DNA from: Pelecanus crispus
Taxonomy: Eukaryota > Chordata > Aves > Pelecaniformes > Pelecanidae
NCBI RefSeq assembly: GCF_030463565.1
Contig: NC_134643.1
Coordinates: 77,435,721 to 77,499,720, forward strand
DNA length: 64,000 nucleotides
Reading direction: 5' to 3'
The notes beneath the pieces are model-generated. The model saw only the letters and a program-made list of their open reading frames with translations, made no database searches and was not told the origin of the DNA. The position numbers and the translations under genes are program-made. Positions 1-13,347 of the stretch are shown here, piece after piece (the stretch's first letter is position 1; each line of letters opens with the position of its first letter).

Positions 1-3000
1 GTGATGCTGAAAAAAAATGTTGATTACTTACACTGCCTTCCCTACCAAACCATAACAAGCACGTTTTAGAGGTGAGAGCATAACTCTCAACTTTTAGCTG
101 GGCGCGTCGGTAATAGCGAGAGGAGAGAAATGGCTGTCTTTTGAGCTTCTTCCCTGTGCTGTCTTGAAGAACCGCTGCGATTTAACCCCTTTCCTGCCCA
201 CCGCTCCCCGACTTTTCCCTCACGGGAGGGAGAGACTGCACATGGCTGTGGGGAGGGGGACAGCACTGGTGGATGGGTAACGTGGCAGGGAAAGGGAGCC
301 CGTCCCAGGGCCCGCCGGTGGCTGCTGCCAAGTCACGCACAGTTTCGAGTGACACGCCAGCCTCGCCGCATGGGCTGGCGGGGACTGGGTAAAGGGCAGG
401 GTCCTGCTGGGTGTAAATAGGGGGCACCGCCGGTGGGGCAGCCTGGGCTGGTCCCCAGTGCCAGCCACCCCTGCAGGGGTGGCGGGGAGGTGTGGGGGTC
501 TCGGTGCCGTGCGTGGTGTGGCCCCGCTTGACCGTGTGCTCAGGGACGTGTGGTTTGCCTGTGGAGAAACAGGGTCAGTGATTATGAGCCTGGGACGTGC
601 CGTGGATGTAATTTAGTATGCAGGGTTTTTTCCCTAGGCAGCAAGCTTTGGGAAAATATGTATTGATGTGTTAGCACTATTTTGGGTGCTGTTAGACTGT
701 AAGAACTCCCAGCAAATAAATAAAACAGCTATGGGAGCATCTCCCATAAATGTAATTCCTTGCCAGTCAGAGGATTATCTGAACACCTGAACTGTTTGGG
801 GTTTGCTGTATTAATCCTGCTGGGCGACCCTACAAAGAGTGGAAGGAGCAGGGCCTGAACTTCCAAAGGAAGAGCTCCTGTTATTGATCTCCTTGTTTCT
901 GACCGAAGAGGTATCTAAGAGGTTAGTGATGTTTCCTGGGGTCAGAGCCTGCCCTTGCTCAGGAGGAGAACTTCCTCCTGGGGTTTTTGCTGTTATAAGC
1001 CAGGGGGGAGCACGGATGATAAAATAGCAGCACATGACATTTTCGCTCCTCTTGTTTATTTTGGGGATTCAGGAGGTCAGATTGTGTCTTTTCCAGACAA
1101 CACTAGTAGTATCCCAGGTTTGAAATAGCTGTTTCACTAGAAAAAGCTGGGGACAGAGTAAGCTGGACTGAACTAGTGTATGGCCAGGGATATGAGAAAA
1201 GCCGTGGAAGCAGCCCCTGGCCCATGTGAATGTCATCAGTGTCCAAACAGCATCCATCTGAGACATCCACATACGCCTCATCTCCTTTGGGGAGGCCTGA
1301 AACCTCACCAAAGTCGCTACTTTCTGAAAACAAAGCTCTAACCCCTCTCGTTTTTAGCAGCAGCTGCCGGCAGTAGTGACATTTGGATGCCCACGCGAGG
1401 CAAAGCTCAGTCACTTTCAGAGTTCCCCCCTGAAAAACAGGCAAGACTCTCTGTGTGCATTCCTGAGCTAATCCCCAAAAGCAAAGCTCGTCTCTCAGCC
1501 GTGTTTTGCGCTCACCAGCCAGCCAGGATAACCTCTGGGGGAACACATCTCCTGGGATTGCGCTGGCTGTGGGGGTCAGGGCTTCATTTTGCTTCATGTT
1601 ACAGGGTGCCCAGCTATTGGGAAGACCAGTGCACCCTGTGGGCTGCAGGTCAGGACCCATGGGGAGGGGTTACTGTACCCATGGTTTGAGTCAGATGGTG
1701 ACTCTCACCTTGGGCGCTCTGGTGTGGTGTTGAGCCACTGGCACGTTCAAATGCGGTTTGATTTCACCCTGGCTCAGAATGGCTTTTGATGTCCTCCTGC
1801 TTGCACTCAGGGGGATGGCAGGGACCGTGTGCTGGGGGCATGCGGCCAGGCAGGCTCCTGGGGAACCACACTGCCCAAAGCAGAAGGGAAAGAGGGGTCT
1901 GATGCCAGCAGAGAAGATGGTAAAAGGGAAACCGGTGCTAGAAAGGAGAGGTGGAGGTGGTGGTGCAGCCCCAGAGCCTCCCAGCAGGAGAGCGTGTGGA
2001 GCACTGGCCATGGCTGATGCACCACGGGAGTAATGCAAAGCGTATATCTGAGGGGGAAAATGCAGGACGTACAACATGATGCTGCATTTACTTTGTTGCT
2101 GTGCTGTGATATCTCCATGGGGGTACTCGGTGCCCACTGGGACATCAGATGGAGATGGCCAGGAGGTGCTGAGCTGGAGTTCCTGGGTGTGCGGGTCATA
2201 GGGTGCTGCTGGTGAGCTGTGGTGGGGAGCGTGCTGAGGACTGGCCTCCGGACACGTGAGGGGCAACTAGTCTGTGAAGGAGGACCCTTGGCTAGGACAT
2301 CCTATGTGTGACTGGACGTCCTATGGGCTGGCTCTTGGGCTGCTGAGGGAGGCTGCAGAGGGCATATAGGTAGGGGATGGATGATCCTCATGCTGCTCGA
2401 GAACAAACCTCGTGGTAGAAAGTGACTTCCAGAAACTCATTTATTTGCACAGAAATGAGCAACAGAACAGAAAGATGTGGTGTAAAATACCAGAGCATAT
2501 TTGTTTTAGTAGCATCCCACTCAAGTGCTCTTTTTAAAGGACTTGATTAGTATTCAGAATCAAGAACTTAAAAAACCTATTATTGAGACCTTTTTAGCAA
2601 CATTAGAGATAATGGGTGAAGCTCATTCCTAGTGTTACTCCTTTGGAATTACACCAGGGCTGGATTTGACCCCACGGCTGTTAATGCAGGATGACAGAAA
2701 AATGAAGGAAAATTGCTAATGTGTTAAATAGACCCTGATTGATGGAAAGATTTTTTTTTTTTCTTCTTTATTAGTGGCAAAATGGTGACACCGCTCCTTG
2801 CTGAAAATCAAGTGCTTTAGTGCATTACCACGAATGAAAAGGAACTTATTTAGAGAAGCAGCTAGAGTAAAATGCTACCAAGGAAAAACCATACAAAGCA
2901 GTCCAAATTAAACTGGTTCAAAACCTGACCGCCTAGGTATATGAGGATATTGCAGGCCAGAGATTGGGTTCACCATCCTTTGGAATAGATGTGGCCAGTG

Positions 3001-3560
3001 ACCTGCTGATGGGGAGCAGAGGAAGCCCCTGACACCAAAGGGGTCCACCCCGAGGGGTGCCTGGCACTGGCCCTTCCCTCCCGCAGCTCCTGCAGAAGGA
3101 AAAGATACAACTTGCAATGCATCAGAAGCGTTTCACCATGAAACCCAGTTAAAACCTACTAGTTTGAAACGTGTTTCATCCGAAATCTGCGGGGCATTAG
3201 TCAGAAACCAAAGGAAAGGTTTAGGGACAGAAACCACAGAGCCTACTTGATTTACCACTTCTGCTTCAGCTTCAACAACCTATTCCCTGTAAAATGCCTC
3301 TGCCGCATAGCTAGGGACAGGCAAATAAATGCAATTAAAAACAGCGAGGGTGGCATTTGTTTCTCCTACCTGTAGCCATTTACAGTGAAGGTGTCCAGGT
3401 CTGAACCAGCTGCCCGGCTCCTCCATGAGACCTGTCCTGAGCACCCGAAACTGCAGGCTGCACCACCCTGCCAGTCTCTTCCTTCTTGCTGTTTTGAAGG
3501 AGCTTGGACAAACTCTTCACAAATCCACCCAGGAGCACAGGGCTTTATATTTTTTCTGTG

Positions 3561-3717
3561 TCCTGCCACTGACTTGCTGTGTAGCTTTGGGCAAGTTACT
3601 TAACCTTGCTAAGACTTTGTTATTCCCCTGTAAAGTGGGGTTAATAATGGCTATCCGTCACCCCTTGCTTTGAGATCCTTGGATGAAAAGTGTTGCAGAA
3701 GCAGTAGATATTAATGG
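3561..3717 (+). repeat. MIR-family SINE relic
   Basis: The segment reads through the MIR core in order: a 'cactgacttgctgtgtagctt' stretch, then 'gggcaagttacttaacctt', a 'cccctgtaaagtggggttaataatgg' stretch, and a tail resembling 'gctttgagatccttggatgaaa'. This is the MIR/CORE-SINE order known from mammals, and the same ancient SINEs survive as degraded copies in birds and reptiles. It lies inside SSPN intron 1 and has no coding capacity. The match is from memory of the consensus, so the ends are approximate. Confidence 0.8.
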
Positions 3718-6700
3718 TATCCTTTTCATTCTTTTTCATTAGCTTGTGGCCTTTTGACACCCAGAAGAAGAAACGATGTATTTCTCCTTGAAAAATCTGC
3801 TTTTAGATTATTTCCACTGTGATCAAAAGTAGAGAGTATCAGAGTTTCACAGGCAAGCTCCCTTTCAGCCCCGTTTTGCAGACTCAGGCAGTTAAGAAAG
3901 TTACAGAAACGCTCATCGGAAATTATTATCCAGGGTGTTTATTATTTCTGTTGGAAAGTTGTTTTAAATCCATATATGTGTATGAATGTACATAAAATTG
4001 GGATTTTTAAAAACATTTTTTAAAAAATCTTTTTCTCAGGCAGCTCAAGGCAGCAACTATGGCTCCAGCTGTCATTTATTTTATTGCAAAAAATTGTCTC
4101 AAAAGATCTGCCACAGGCCGAGCCCCCAGCCCAGGAACTCTGAAGCTTCTCCCTGCTCAGGCCCTTCAGGGCCACATCTCCCCAAGTGTCTCCCCAGGCC
4201 AGAGGGTCCCTGAGCTTTACCCAAGGGGTAGCCATGCCTTGTTGCCTTTTGGCCACACCGTTCAAGCATTGGCTTCTCTGATGTGGAGCTTTGTGGTGCA
4301 AAAGACAGGCAGGCTTTTAACTGAAAAAGCAATTTAATTATTCTTCATTTACCTGGGGTCAGAAATATTGATGTCTCTAAGTTTTCATACCTTTTTTTTT
4401 AAAGAACCTTTAAAAAAAATTAAGCCAAAATCTTCACCAAAGGAAACCAATCCTTTGCTTTGAGCAGGTCACAGACAAACATAGGTGAGACACATGAAGA
4501 TCCCATGGTAGCTGGAAAACGCAGCTGTGAGGGACAGTTTGCAGATGAGGGGCAAGAGTGAGCGCGTTGCGTGGCAGTGTCAGGGAACGGTGCAAGACAA
4601 CCCGTCCATACGACAGGGCTGGCAGAGGAGTTTGGTTTTCATGCTTCAAAGATCTTTCGATGCTTAGTGCAATGTGGGTAGCAAACAGCCAGGACTATCT
4701 CCTGATGCTGCGTACCCCTATCAGATGCTGATAATCGAGATGTTTGATTGATTGATGTACTTCTGCATGAGAGTCTGACTCAGATGGTGGGTGCTGTCGC
4801 TGTCTCAGCATATGCCTGTGGGCTGGTAAACCCGAGTGCCAAAATCAATAGCGCTGCCTGTAACAGGCAGTTCTGACCCAGCCTCTGCCTCTTTAGCTTG
4901 TCAGGGTCTGTGTCGCTTTGGGGCTGGAAGGGCAGGAAGGCGGTGTGACAAGCTCTCGGCACCCAGCACCCTCTTTGGTTTGTACAGCTCTCCGCAAAGT
5001 CGCTCCAGCATCCCCAGTTCCCGGGGAAGCAGCAGGGCCCCTAAAATCAAGCTGGACTTTTGAAATGGTAGAAGACAGCAACAGGGAGAGGCCAGGGTTG
5101 GGATTTTCATTCTGAAAATGGGTACAATGATGGTGGTGTGTATAACTGTTAAGGAGATGCTTTGAGAACATTGTTGTGAGACGCATGCTGAAAGGAAGAA
5201 GCATTGTATACACTTGTCTGGGAAAAAAAGGACAGTGCCGTGCTATAAAGCGATATAAATTAGCAATTGGGGTTAAGTGTGTGTCCTGACGGTTAGCTGG
5301 GGTTGGCTAGACCCCTGCTCCGCTAAACCAGAAGGTATTTGCTGTACCTGTATCTGTTCCTATAATGCAGATGGTTTCCCCGGCTCAGTGTACGAAGCAA
5401 TTCAAGGGCCACGTTGTCTCTGACAATTTCCCCACAGATGAGGCTCTGTAGATATTTCCACCTAAGAGCCTTTCTGCAGATGGTCTCTCACATGCTAAAA
5501 TGAGACAAACCTGTACAGCTAAGCCCCCACCAGCCTCCTTGCATTTCTCTTTCCAGATCCCGCCACCTGCTAGGTGTAACATTTTTCCATGAGGCCAGAT
5601 GCTCTGGCTGCACAGTGGTGGCCCTGCCAAACATCAGATAACCGCTTTATGCATGAGGCAACCTTTTTATCTTCCTAGAGAGGGTCAATAATTGGGAAGC
5701 ATCCCCAGCTAAAGCAAGAGGCAACTGATCCCCTTCCATATTGATACGGGGGATGATTGACTATTTAAAAACCCCTGAAATGTGTTCTCTTTTAAAGCCT
5801 GAAAGGAGAGAGACACTTTCTTGTTAGCCCTGGCCCCTTGCTGGGTTTTTTTGTTGTTGCTTTTGACACCTTTTCCTGCAGCAATTGTGGAGGTGGCTTT
5901 CAGTCAGGCTTTACCTCCTATACAGCCTTGCTGGGTTTTTAACTTTTACTTGTTATTAGGGAAACCGATTTCAATTTTTAATAAAAGGTGACACTTAAAA
6001 ACTGGTGCCATCAAAGCAGCTAATGGAAATTATAGTCACGCAGGCATCCATTTTTTTATACAAGCTAGTTTCAATTAGCCATGGGCAAACATCAAAGGTC
6101 TGAGGGAGGACTGCCTTCAAGAAGAGCCTCCAAGTTTAGGTATTTAATTGAACCTTCTCCAAAGTATGTGAAACTCTGGATGGTATGCAACCATGTACAC
6201 TGCATGAAACATGGTATGGTGAGGTTTCCAGTGCTTGTTTATAGCCATATATGTATGTAGTACCAGAGATGTATTCTTCAGAGCCCTCTGCCATTAAATC
6301 CCATCGTTTTCTAAGAGTAACTATGCATTGATGCCTGATTAACTGAAATACTTTTATTTTGATCAGGTATAGAGTGGAAAACTTTGATGGAAAAAAATGA
6401 TGAAATGTTTTCAAAGAATGGTTTGAGAAGGTAGCTCCACACCAGAGGTCTGTGTGATACCTGGTCAAATACTGATCGAATCCTGGACACCTCTGTATTT
6501 TAGCCCCCTGCTCCAGCTCCAGCCTCAAGGAGAAGGAGGGAGGAAATCAGAGTTCCTGGCTGGATTATGTTTGTGCAAAAAGCCTAGGTAAGATTTAGAG
6601 AGGGAGATTGTTCAAACAGGTTTCCTCAGCCTAGGTAACCTTATGACTATAGAGATGATGGCTTTCCACATCTTCATAGTCATGGACACATTTCAAGCGG

Positions 6701-9700
6701 TGAGTTGTGTTCATGTAGCACTCTTAGCCATGCTACACTTCTCACGTTGCAAATCACTGCTGGCTCTGGGATCTTTTAATTTTTTTGTTTGGTTCCCCCA
6801 GGCTTTTGATCACCTGGCACTGCATTTCTGACTTAACAGCAGTAATGGACTGCTGCCGCAGCTCCTGGCTTTGTAAGTGACGGCAGCCTTGGCAGTGCTT
6901 TGCCGAGGGAATTAAATCTCACCATAGCACAAGTGACCATTTTCACTGCTGAGCAACTGACCTAAACCAGCACAGATTGTTACAGAAAAATATAGTTTCC
7001 TTTGATTATGAATGTTCTTGCAGGTTTTTGATTACTTTACAGAATTTAAAAGAAAGTTGTGCATCTGTCACGGTGTGTTACTGCATAGTTTGAAGGGACC
7101 TGTAGTAAAGACATCATTATTTTATTCTGTAGGTGGGGCAGGGATGGTCAGTTATCATGGGGTTTTATGGCTGTTAAGAGAATGATTTCCTAGATGACAA
7201 TGGCCTTTGCCTGCAACCACAATATACATGCTTATCATTATTATTACAGCTATTATTTCTGGAAGTAATTTATATGCAGCTAGACCGTCCTTAAATCTAA
7301 CAAGAAATCTATAAGAGGAAAAACCATTAAGGTGCAATATCTCTGTGTGGCAGACTGGCTTTTTTACATAAGGTAGTGAGACCTAGGCTGACCTGAGGCT
7401 GAGGAAAGCTAGCAGTGAAAGCTGCCTGTAGCACCCGCTTTCATTGCCATTTCCTCAAACCTCATAAAGCAAATGAAAGTCAGTGTTGCTGTCTGCAACA
7501 GCCGGTACAGGCGCCTGGCATCAGAGGTGATCCTGGTTCATAATGGCAAAGCCAACAGGAACATTTTCTTTCTTGCATCAAAGTCTGTGTGCAGTGGGAT
7601 TGTTAAATTTGGTGGATAACATGGCTTCTCCAAACGTGCGGAGGGGAACTAAGCCTTGCCATATCTGATAAGGCGGGTGAGCCATCAAGCCAAGTATCAA
7701 CTCTGAGGGTAAGCCAGAGACTTCAGAGATAGTTCCAACAGATAATTTCTTTACCCTTGTCCCTACAAACAGAAAGATCCATAGTGTCTTGAAGTGAGCA
7801 ACTATGAAATAACTTGTTCATAATGGAAATTTCTTCCTAATTCTGTTAATAGCAGTTTTTCCCCTGAGGTTTGAAAGTTTACATTCTTATTAAAAAGAAA
7901 GAGACCACCTGTGGGTCTCAGCAATGTCATGTGGCATTGCACTGCCTATATTCCTATATTTGAGAGGTATTGTCCTCCAATGTGTTTGCTTTCTGCCCCT
8001 AAAGCTTGTTGCAGGACGTTCTTGCTAACAAGCCCCCCCTCGCCAAAGAGCAGATGAGCTATACTATGTCTTTGTGAGTGTTTGCAGCATTTGTCTTGTG
8101 GTGTGGCATAGACCAAAGATGCTCCTTTGAACTAGGCTTTTGCCTCCTTCCTTCATATCTTGGTGGATGTTTCCAACTCTCCCACTTTACCTGCCTCATG
8201 TGCCAGGATTTCCAAGATGCGCTGGGTAGGAAGCACTTTGCTGGAGAAAACCACCTATTATATAGGAACACTCAGGCTAAAATTGTAGCAATAACAAAAG
8301 AAAAAACAGTTTCACAAATATACAAGGGAGAGATGCAGGCACATTAGAGCAATCTGTGGTTTTGAAAGCTGTCAAAATAAAGCAAACCACATTGATATGT
8401 CAGTGTGCAAAGATAACGAATGCAAACCAGAGTGGAAATTTGTGCCCTACAGGTTCATATGCCCCCCAGTTCCATACATTACCTAACCACCTTCATCACT
8501 ACCACGGGGTGTCCTTGTGCCACTTGTAGACCTTATGCTTAGTCCTTGCAGGACCAGACACGAGGGAGCTGCAGGGAGGCGCGGATGGGGAGAGCAGCTC
8601 CCTTGCCCCGAGCCTCATGGTCCTCACTGGGTGGCAACGTCTGTGGGCTTTGTCCAAACAACCTTCTGCATTGCCACCTGTGTTTGTTCCTGTCGGAGAT
8701 GACTAGCCTGTTTTTCTCATCCATGACACTTTTCAGAAGAGTAATAAGTTTAGTGGGAGGGACAGGGTCGGCTAGTGCAGGAGGATGCCGGCACCGTGCT
8801 GGGCAGGGTGCCAGCCTGCCGTGCTTCAGTGGCAGCTGGAGCTCTTCAGCACGGTGAGATCAGCTAAAGTAAAGCTGGTGGTGAGGGATTTCAGGTACAG
8901 AAAGCTTGAGATCACTCTTCTTCTTTACCGCTTGTGTTCTGGTTTTAAGATGATCAAGATATGTAAAGGCATGCTCCTTGCAAGTGCCGAATGTGCGTTG
9001 CGGTTGCAGTTTCACTGTTGAGCCATCTATTTTGCAGCCGTGTGTGAGGCTCCAAGCTGTGCAAAACACCCAGTTGTGCTAGCCTGTGTCCGTGTGCAGG
9101 GAGAGTTAGTTTGCCAAAGTCCTGAAGAGCCAAGGACTGCATGCGAGATCTCTGTGGGTGCAGGGATCCTCCCAGGCAAATCAGCTGGGACCCACTCCTA
9201 GATGTGGTTGGGATCAGGTCCTGTTTCTGCTGAAATCTATAGGATCTTAATTCAGTTCTCATGACAACAGGCTCTAGCCCTCTTTGGGGTGGGGGCAACC
9301 TGGAAAATATCTACTCCTATTTTGATTGTGTTTTAAAAAAAAAGAACTCTTAAGTCACTTTTCAGCCCTGGGATGTTCCTGCCCAATGGAAGGAACGTCT
9401 ACTGCCTCCTGCTAAAAAGAAATAATATTGAAACTTTTCTAGAGCATAAAATTCTAAGTTTTTCAGCCAGCTCTAGTAGAGAGCTGTTTTCCCTGGATTG
9501 TAAACTGGGGGATTTCACAGGGTATGCCTTAACCAAAATTAAATCTGTACCCTTCCTAAATACATCTGTATCACATTCAGGTCTTTTTCTAGACAGTGCT
9601 TTTCTAAATTTAAATTCTTTCCTTGGATAACCTTTCACGTCACTACCTATTCAGCAAAGAGTGTGTTAGTCCGTCTGGAAAATTTTGAAATATAGGATCT

Positions 9701-12700
9701 TGAAATAAACTTGAGTTGAAATTTTCTCCACATAGAAATGCATATTTCTAGATTTCCAGATAACTGTTACAAGAACTGATCTAATTAACTGCTATTCTGC
9801 AGCTCTTATAGAATCTATTTTATTTGTATAACAAATGCATATCGACTGGTGGCAAGCAAGTGCTAAAGCAAGTTCAATTGCATTTTATGTTGAGTGCTTA
9901 GTCAATAAGGCATAGAAAACGTATGCTTCATGCTGGGATACTGCAATGGCTATTGAAGCACTAGGATGCAGGATTACCTAATGCTACTTAGCAATCAGCA
10001 TCAACAGCATCCATAATGAGCCTGCTGTAAGGCAGCTGTCTTAGTCACTTAGTGGGTCCTAAGGAGTATTTACCAGAGGATTTTTATAGTTATTCTATTA
10101 CACTTCACAGGTATAATTCAAACCTGATCTATTAATAATGTATAAAATAGAAGCATAAAGCCGTTTTCTGTATAAATGTTCCACACTTTGGTTTGCTCCA
10201 ATGAGTGAATTTACCTTTAAAGAACCGAAATGTAAAATATATATGGGTCATAATTCTCAGCAACATTATTTTTTAGCGTCACTTACAAAAATACACATCT
10301 CTGGTTAAAAAAAAAAGTTGTTATATTGTTATAAAAGAAATACTTAAGCCTTCTGAAATATCCTGACCAAGACTTGCTGGAATCCCTACCCAGTGTAATC
10401 TCTTATAAATATCTCTCTACAAATGTGCCTCTTCAAGTATCCCTCAGTATATAATTTAAATCCCGGAGGAACTTTAGAAAGCATGTGCAGGAATGGAAAT
10501 CCTTTTAAACAATAGTCTTTTGTATGGGAACTTTCTGAAGAGGGATGTCTGATCCTGCTGCATTGAAAGCCTGCAGGGTTTTTGCAGAAGTTGTACGAGG
10601 CACTTGATGGCAGAGAGAAAATTCCACCATTGGTGTCTGAATCTGCCCTCGGAAATGAATGAAGCTCTGTCGGCTTTCTGTGGGAAAATGGGAACAGGAA
10701 TGGGAGAGCGGGCACAGTCCCATGGTGTCTCACGGGAGTAACCTGGAGGCACATCTGGCCCTCAGTTCATGCAAGTGTAAATGCCCACTAGTCTAGCTGA
10801 AGCAAAGCAATTTTGACTTATTGCTCATAACAAGATCCTTCAGCACCAGATCCCAAAAATACTTAGGTCTAGCTTTGACGTGAGCAGTCCCTTTGATTTC
10901 ACATGAATTTGGGGATGTAACGTTAAGCGAGTGTATTTAAGCATTTTTTTTTTTTTTTCAGTTCTTGCTGCAAGTTCTTTCCTTCAGCCACTACTGCCAC
11001 TGGGGGAGTTTATCATTTGGATATTACTAGAGATATGATCTCCTTAAGATTTAAGTTTTATGGGCATGTTAATTGAATTAAAAGATTAATATACAGTGCA
11101 AGGGCCCAAGGACATAGGCGATTAATCCTGAGAAATAAAACATGGTTGAGTCACATAGAAGCACTATAGGGCAAAAAAACCCCCAGCACTGAAGGACCTT
11201 TGACAAGAAAGGTTGGGTTTTTTCCCTCAACAACCCTGTCAGCTATGGCTGTCAACAATAAAAAGAAGAAAACTAATAAATTGGAAGCCGTGTGTAAGTC
11301 ATAGGACCAGAATATAAATACACATGACATGGGAAGGAGTAAATAATACTGACGCTTTCTTTAGAAATGTTCTCAGGCAATACTTCCTATTCATGTCCTG
11401 CTGAAATGACATGAAATAAAACTTTATGGGAAAAAGTGTTATTAATCACACAGGTTCTTGAGGGACATGACTATCCATGTGTTGAGAGGCACTCTTCCTT
11501 TACAGGGCTGCTGTTTAGTGCCTTACACCAACAATGCAGATATAAAGAAAAAAAATTGGTATTTTATGCATCAGATCATAAAAGAAACGTGTTTAACCAT
11601 TGCTGCCTAAAAGGACAGTTATGCATTTTTCGCTGCAGGTCAAGCAGTCCCCTATGGAGCTGGAAATCTGGATGTGAACAGCACTGAACAGCACTGCCGT
11701 AGCATGCAGCGAGCAGGCAGGGATGGGGCTGTGAAGGAGACCCACACTCCTACAGGCATCTCCATGGAATAGTCCTACCCCTGAGCAAAGGCAACTCGCA
11801 CCCGGGTCTGGCCCGAGAGGGCAAATCCCACTGCTCTGGGAAAGCAGAAAGCCTCAAATTAATGAGAAGTCTTCAAACCCCCTAAAGTAAAATGAAGTGG
11901 GGGAAAAAATATAGATCCTCACTGTAGTCACTGGAAATTTAATAGCTATCATTTATAATCAAGATGCTCCTAGCAAGGAGGCCAAAGCTTGCTCCCGGGC
12001 CCCCATGAAGACAAGCCTCAGCACCTTGAAAGCACACTGTCTCATCTCAGCTAAGGTCCCCATGAGGCTCATCACACCTGGGCCCTTTTTAAAGGTGTGC
12101 TATGAAGTGGCATTTAAAAACACGTGCATCCCATTGACTCACCTATTTGTCCGAGGCAACTCAAACACGCACGGATTCTTCCAAGCAGAGCTCCAGCTGC
12201 CAACAACACCCTCTCCCTCCGTGGGTGCAGTCAGGACTCCTCGCACGCCCTGATCCAGCCCCAGCAGCCCTGTGGTGGCACTGGGAGCCCTCACCGGGCA
12301 CCTGGGGACCCGGCTCCTCTTGTCCAGGCGTGGCGGAAGCTGCCAGAAAGTGGCAGTCCAGCCGCAGAGCTGCGGCTCCTGTGTCCTCCTGTGAAGTCTG
12401 CTCGCTGGTCCTCCAAAAATGTGGGAGAGTGCACTAAGCACTTAACTGCCATGGGGGGCCCAGATAACACTACTTTAAAAAGGAAGTCGTATTTATTGGG
12501 CTAGCTCCTCAGAGCAGGAGCTTCCCTCCTTACATGGCTGGAAAATTCCTACCAGTGAACATCTGCTCCTGCAAATAAATCTCAATCTTCAGAATTAATA
12601 ATAAAGACAGCTAAATGAATAATAAAGTGCATAAATACTTTTCTGTTACTGTTAACCATCAGCAATTACTGCCACAGGGCTAAAATGCAGTCTCAGGCTG

Positions 12701-12989
12701 CAGGGGAGATGTCTTCTTTGGTAAGGTGTCCACTCTAAGAGAGGTTGAAAGCCTCTGCTCTAGTGTGCCGCTTCTTATCCAGCGGCAGCTGTGGTTACTG
12801 ATTTACACCCTGTACTGGTGACATAAAAACCCTGTCAGCAACCAGTGGTACGTATGATGGTGCTTTTGGGGCTTGCAAGCCCAGCTTCATAAGCCTTCTG
12901 CTCCTTTTTGATAGTTAGCTACATGGACGAAAACTCGAAACACATGCTGGAGGCTATTGCTGGGCTGTGTCTTTGTACATCTGATTCAA

Positions 12990-13075
12990 GAAGTCCCTCT
13001 GAGTAAGTTTTTTGTGCCTCAGTGCCTGTAAAATGAAGGTTAAAGCTCTTGCCTCCTCACAAGCGCATTCACACA
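12990..13075 (+). repeat. MIR-family SINE relic (short)
   Basis: The phrase 'tttgtgcctcagtgcctgt' followed by 'aaaatgaaggttaaagctc' matches the central MIR segment (the cctcagtttcc...tgtaaaatggg region) on the plus strand. A worn 'gagtaagtt' just before it fits the preceding 'gcaagttacttaacc' box. The copy is short and ends about 190 bases before the SSPN splice acceptor. It could be coincidental, but the order of boxes is right. Confidence 0.55.
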
Positions 13076-13260
13076 TATGAGGCTATAACACGCATGGCTG
13101 TAGCCCCTACTCAAATGACTTCCACGCTGCTCCTTGCATTACAGTCCTGCTCACACAGAAAGGTGTTTTGGCTTGAAAAAATGTTAATTTTGTGGGGGTT
13201 TGGTTTTTTGTTTTTGTTTTTTTTTTTAATTTGACACATTTAAAATCTCTTCCCTTGCAG

Positions 13261-13347
13261 GTCTGTGTGGTGTCCTTAGTGGGATTTGTTATGCTTTGTA
13301 TTTCGTACCAACCTGATGAGAAGACGTGTGTGCAGTTCACAGTAAAG
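13261..13347 (+). CDS. SSPN: Sarcospan, internal coding exon (second membrane segment)
   Basis: This is an 87-base exon of exactly 29 codons, phase 0 at both ends. It is bounded by a cttgcag acceptor at 13254-13260 and a GT donor at 13348 (gtacct, a weak but acceptable donor). The translation begins VCVVSLVGFVMLCISYQ and continues with PDEKTCVQFTVK. It aligns residue for residue with human sarcospan as I recall it (second transmembrane helix, then the SYQ-DE-TC-QF motif), with only conservative changes. Sarcospan is a small tetraspan-like membrane protein of the dystrophin-glycoprotein complex, associated with the sarcoglycans at the sarcolemma. The residue before this exon should be the last codon of exon 1, which is outside the window. 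Confidence 0.96.

Larger units (their letters stand above)
1..13260 (+). other. SSPN: SSPN intron 1, 3' portion (possibly with upstream flank)
   Basis: No coding exon is recognisable here on either strand. The stretch ends in a splice acceptor (pyrimidine-rich run, then cttgcag at 13254-13260) feeding the first visible SSPN exon. In mammals about 93 N-terminal residues, including the first membrane segment, are encoded upstream of this boundary. I searched by eye for that leucine-rich segment and the TPFWAG-like motif before the junction and did not find them, so exon 1 probably lies left of the window. The first 600 bases and 1800-2250 are GC-rich, while 9650-10350 and 10900-11450 are AT-rich. 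Open frames here, such as 1103-1660 and 1691-2266 on the minus strand, have no recognisable domains. MIR relics are listed separately. Confidence 0.7.

Noticed and set aside
1103-1660. 185-codon open frame, minus strand
   Set aside because: No recognisable domain, no splice or promoter context, and overlapping frames are open on the other strand; treated as chance within the SSPN intron.
1691-2266. 191-codon open frame, minus strand
   Set aside because: Proline/serine/histidine-rich translation of GC-rich DNA with competing open frames on both strands; no family resemblance.
3868-3905. Possible minus-strand MIR/L2 fragment (ccgttttgcagactcaggcagttaag)
   Set aside because: Too short to separate from chance.
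5100-5195. Possible MIR relic (ctgaaaatgggtacaatgatgg...gctttgagaacattgttgtgag)
   Set aside because: Only the tail boxes are suggestive and the diagnostic upstream boxes are absent; too weak to list.
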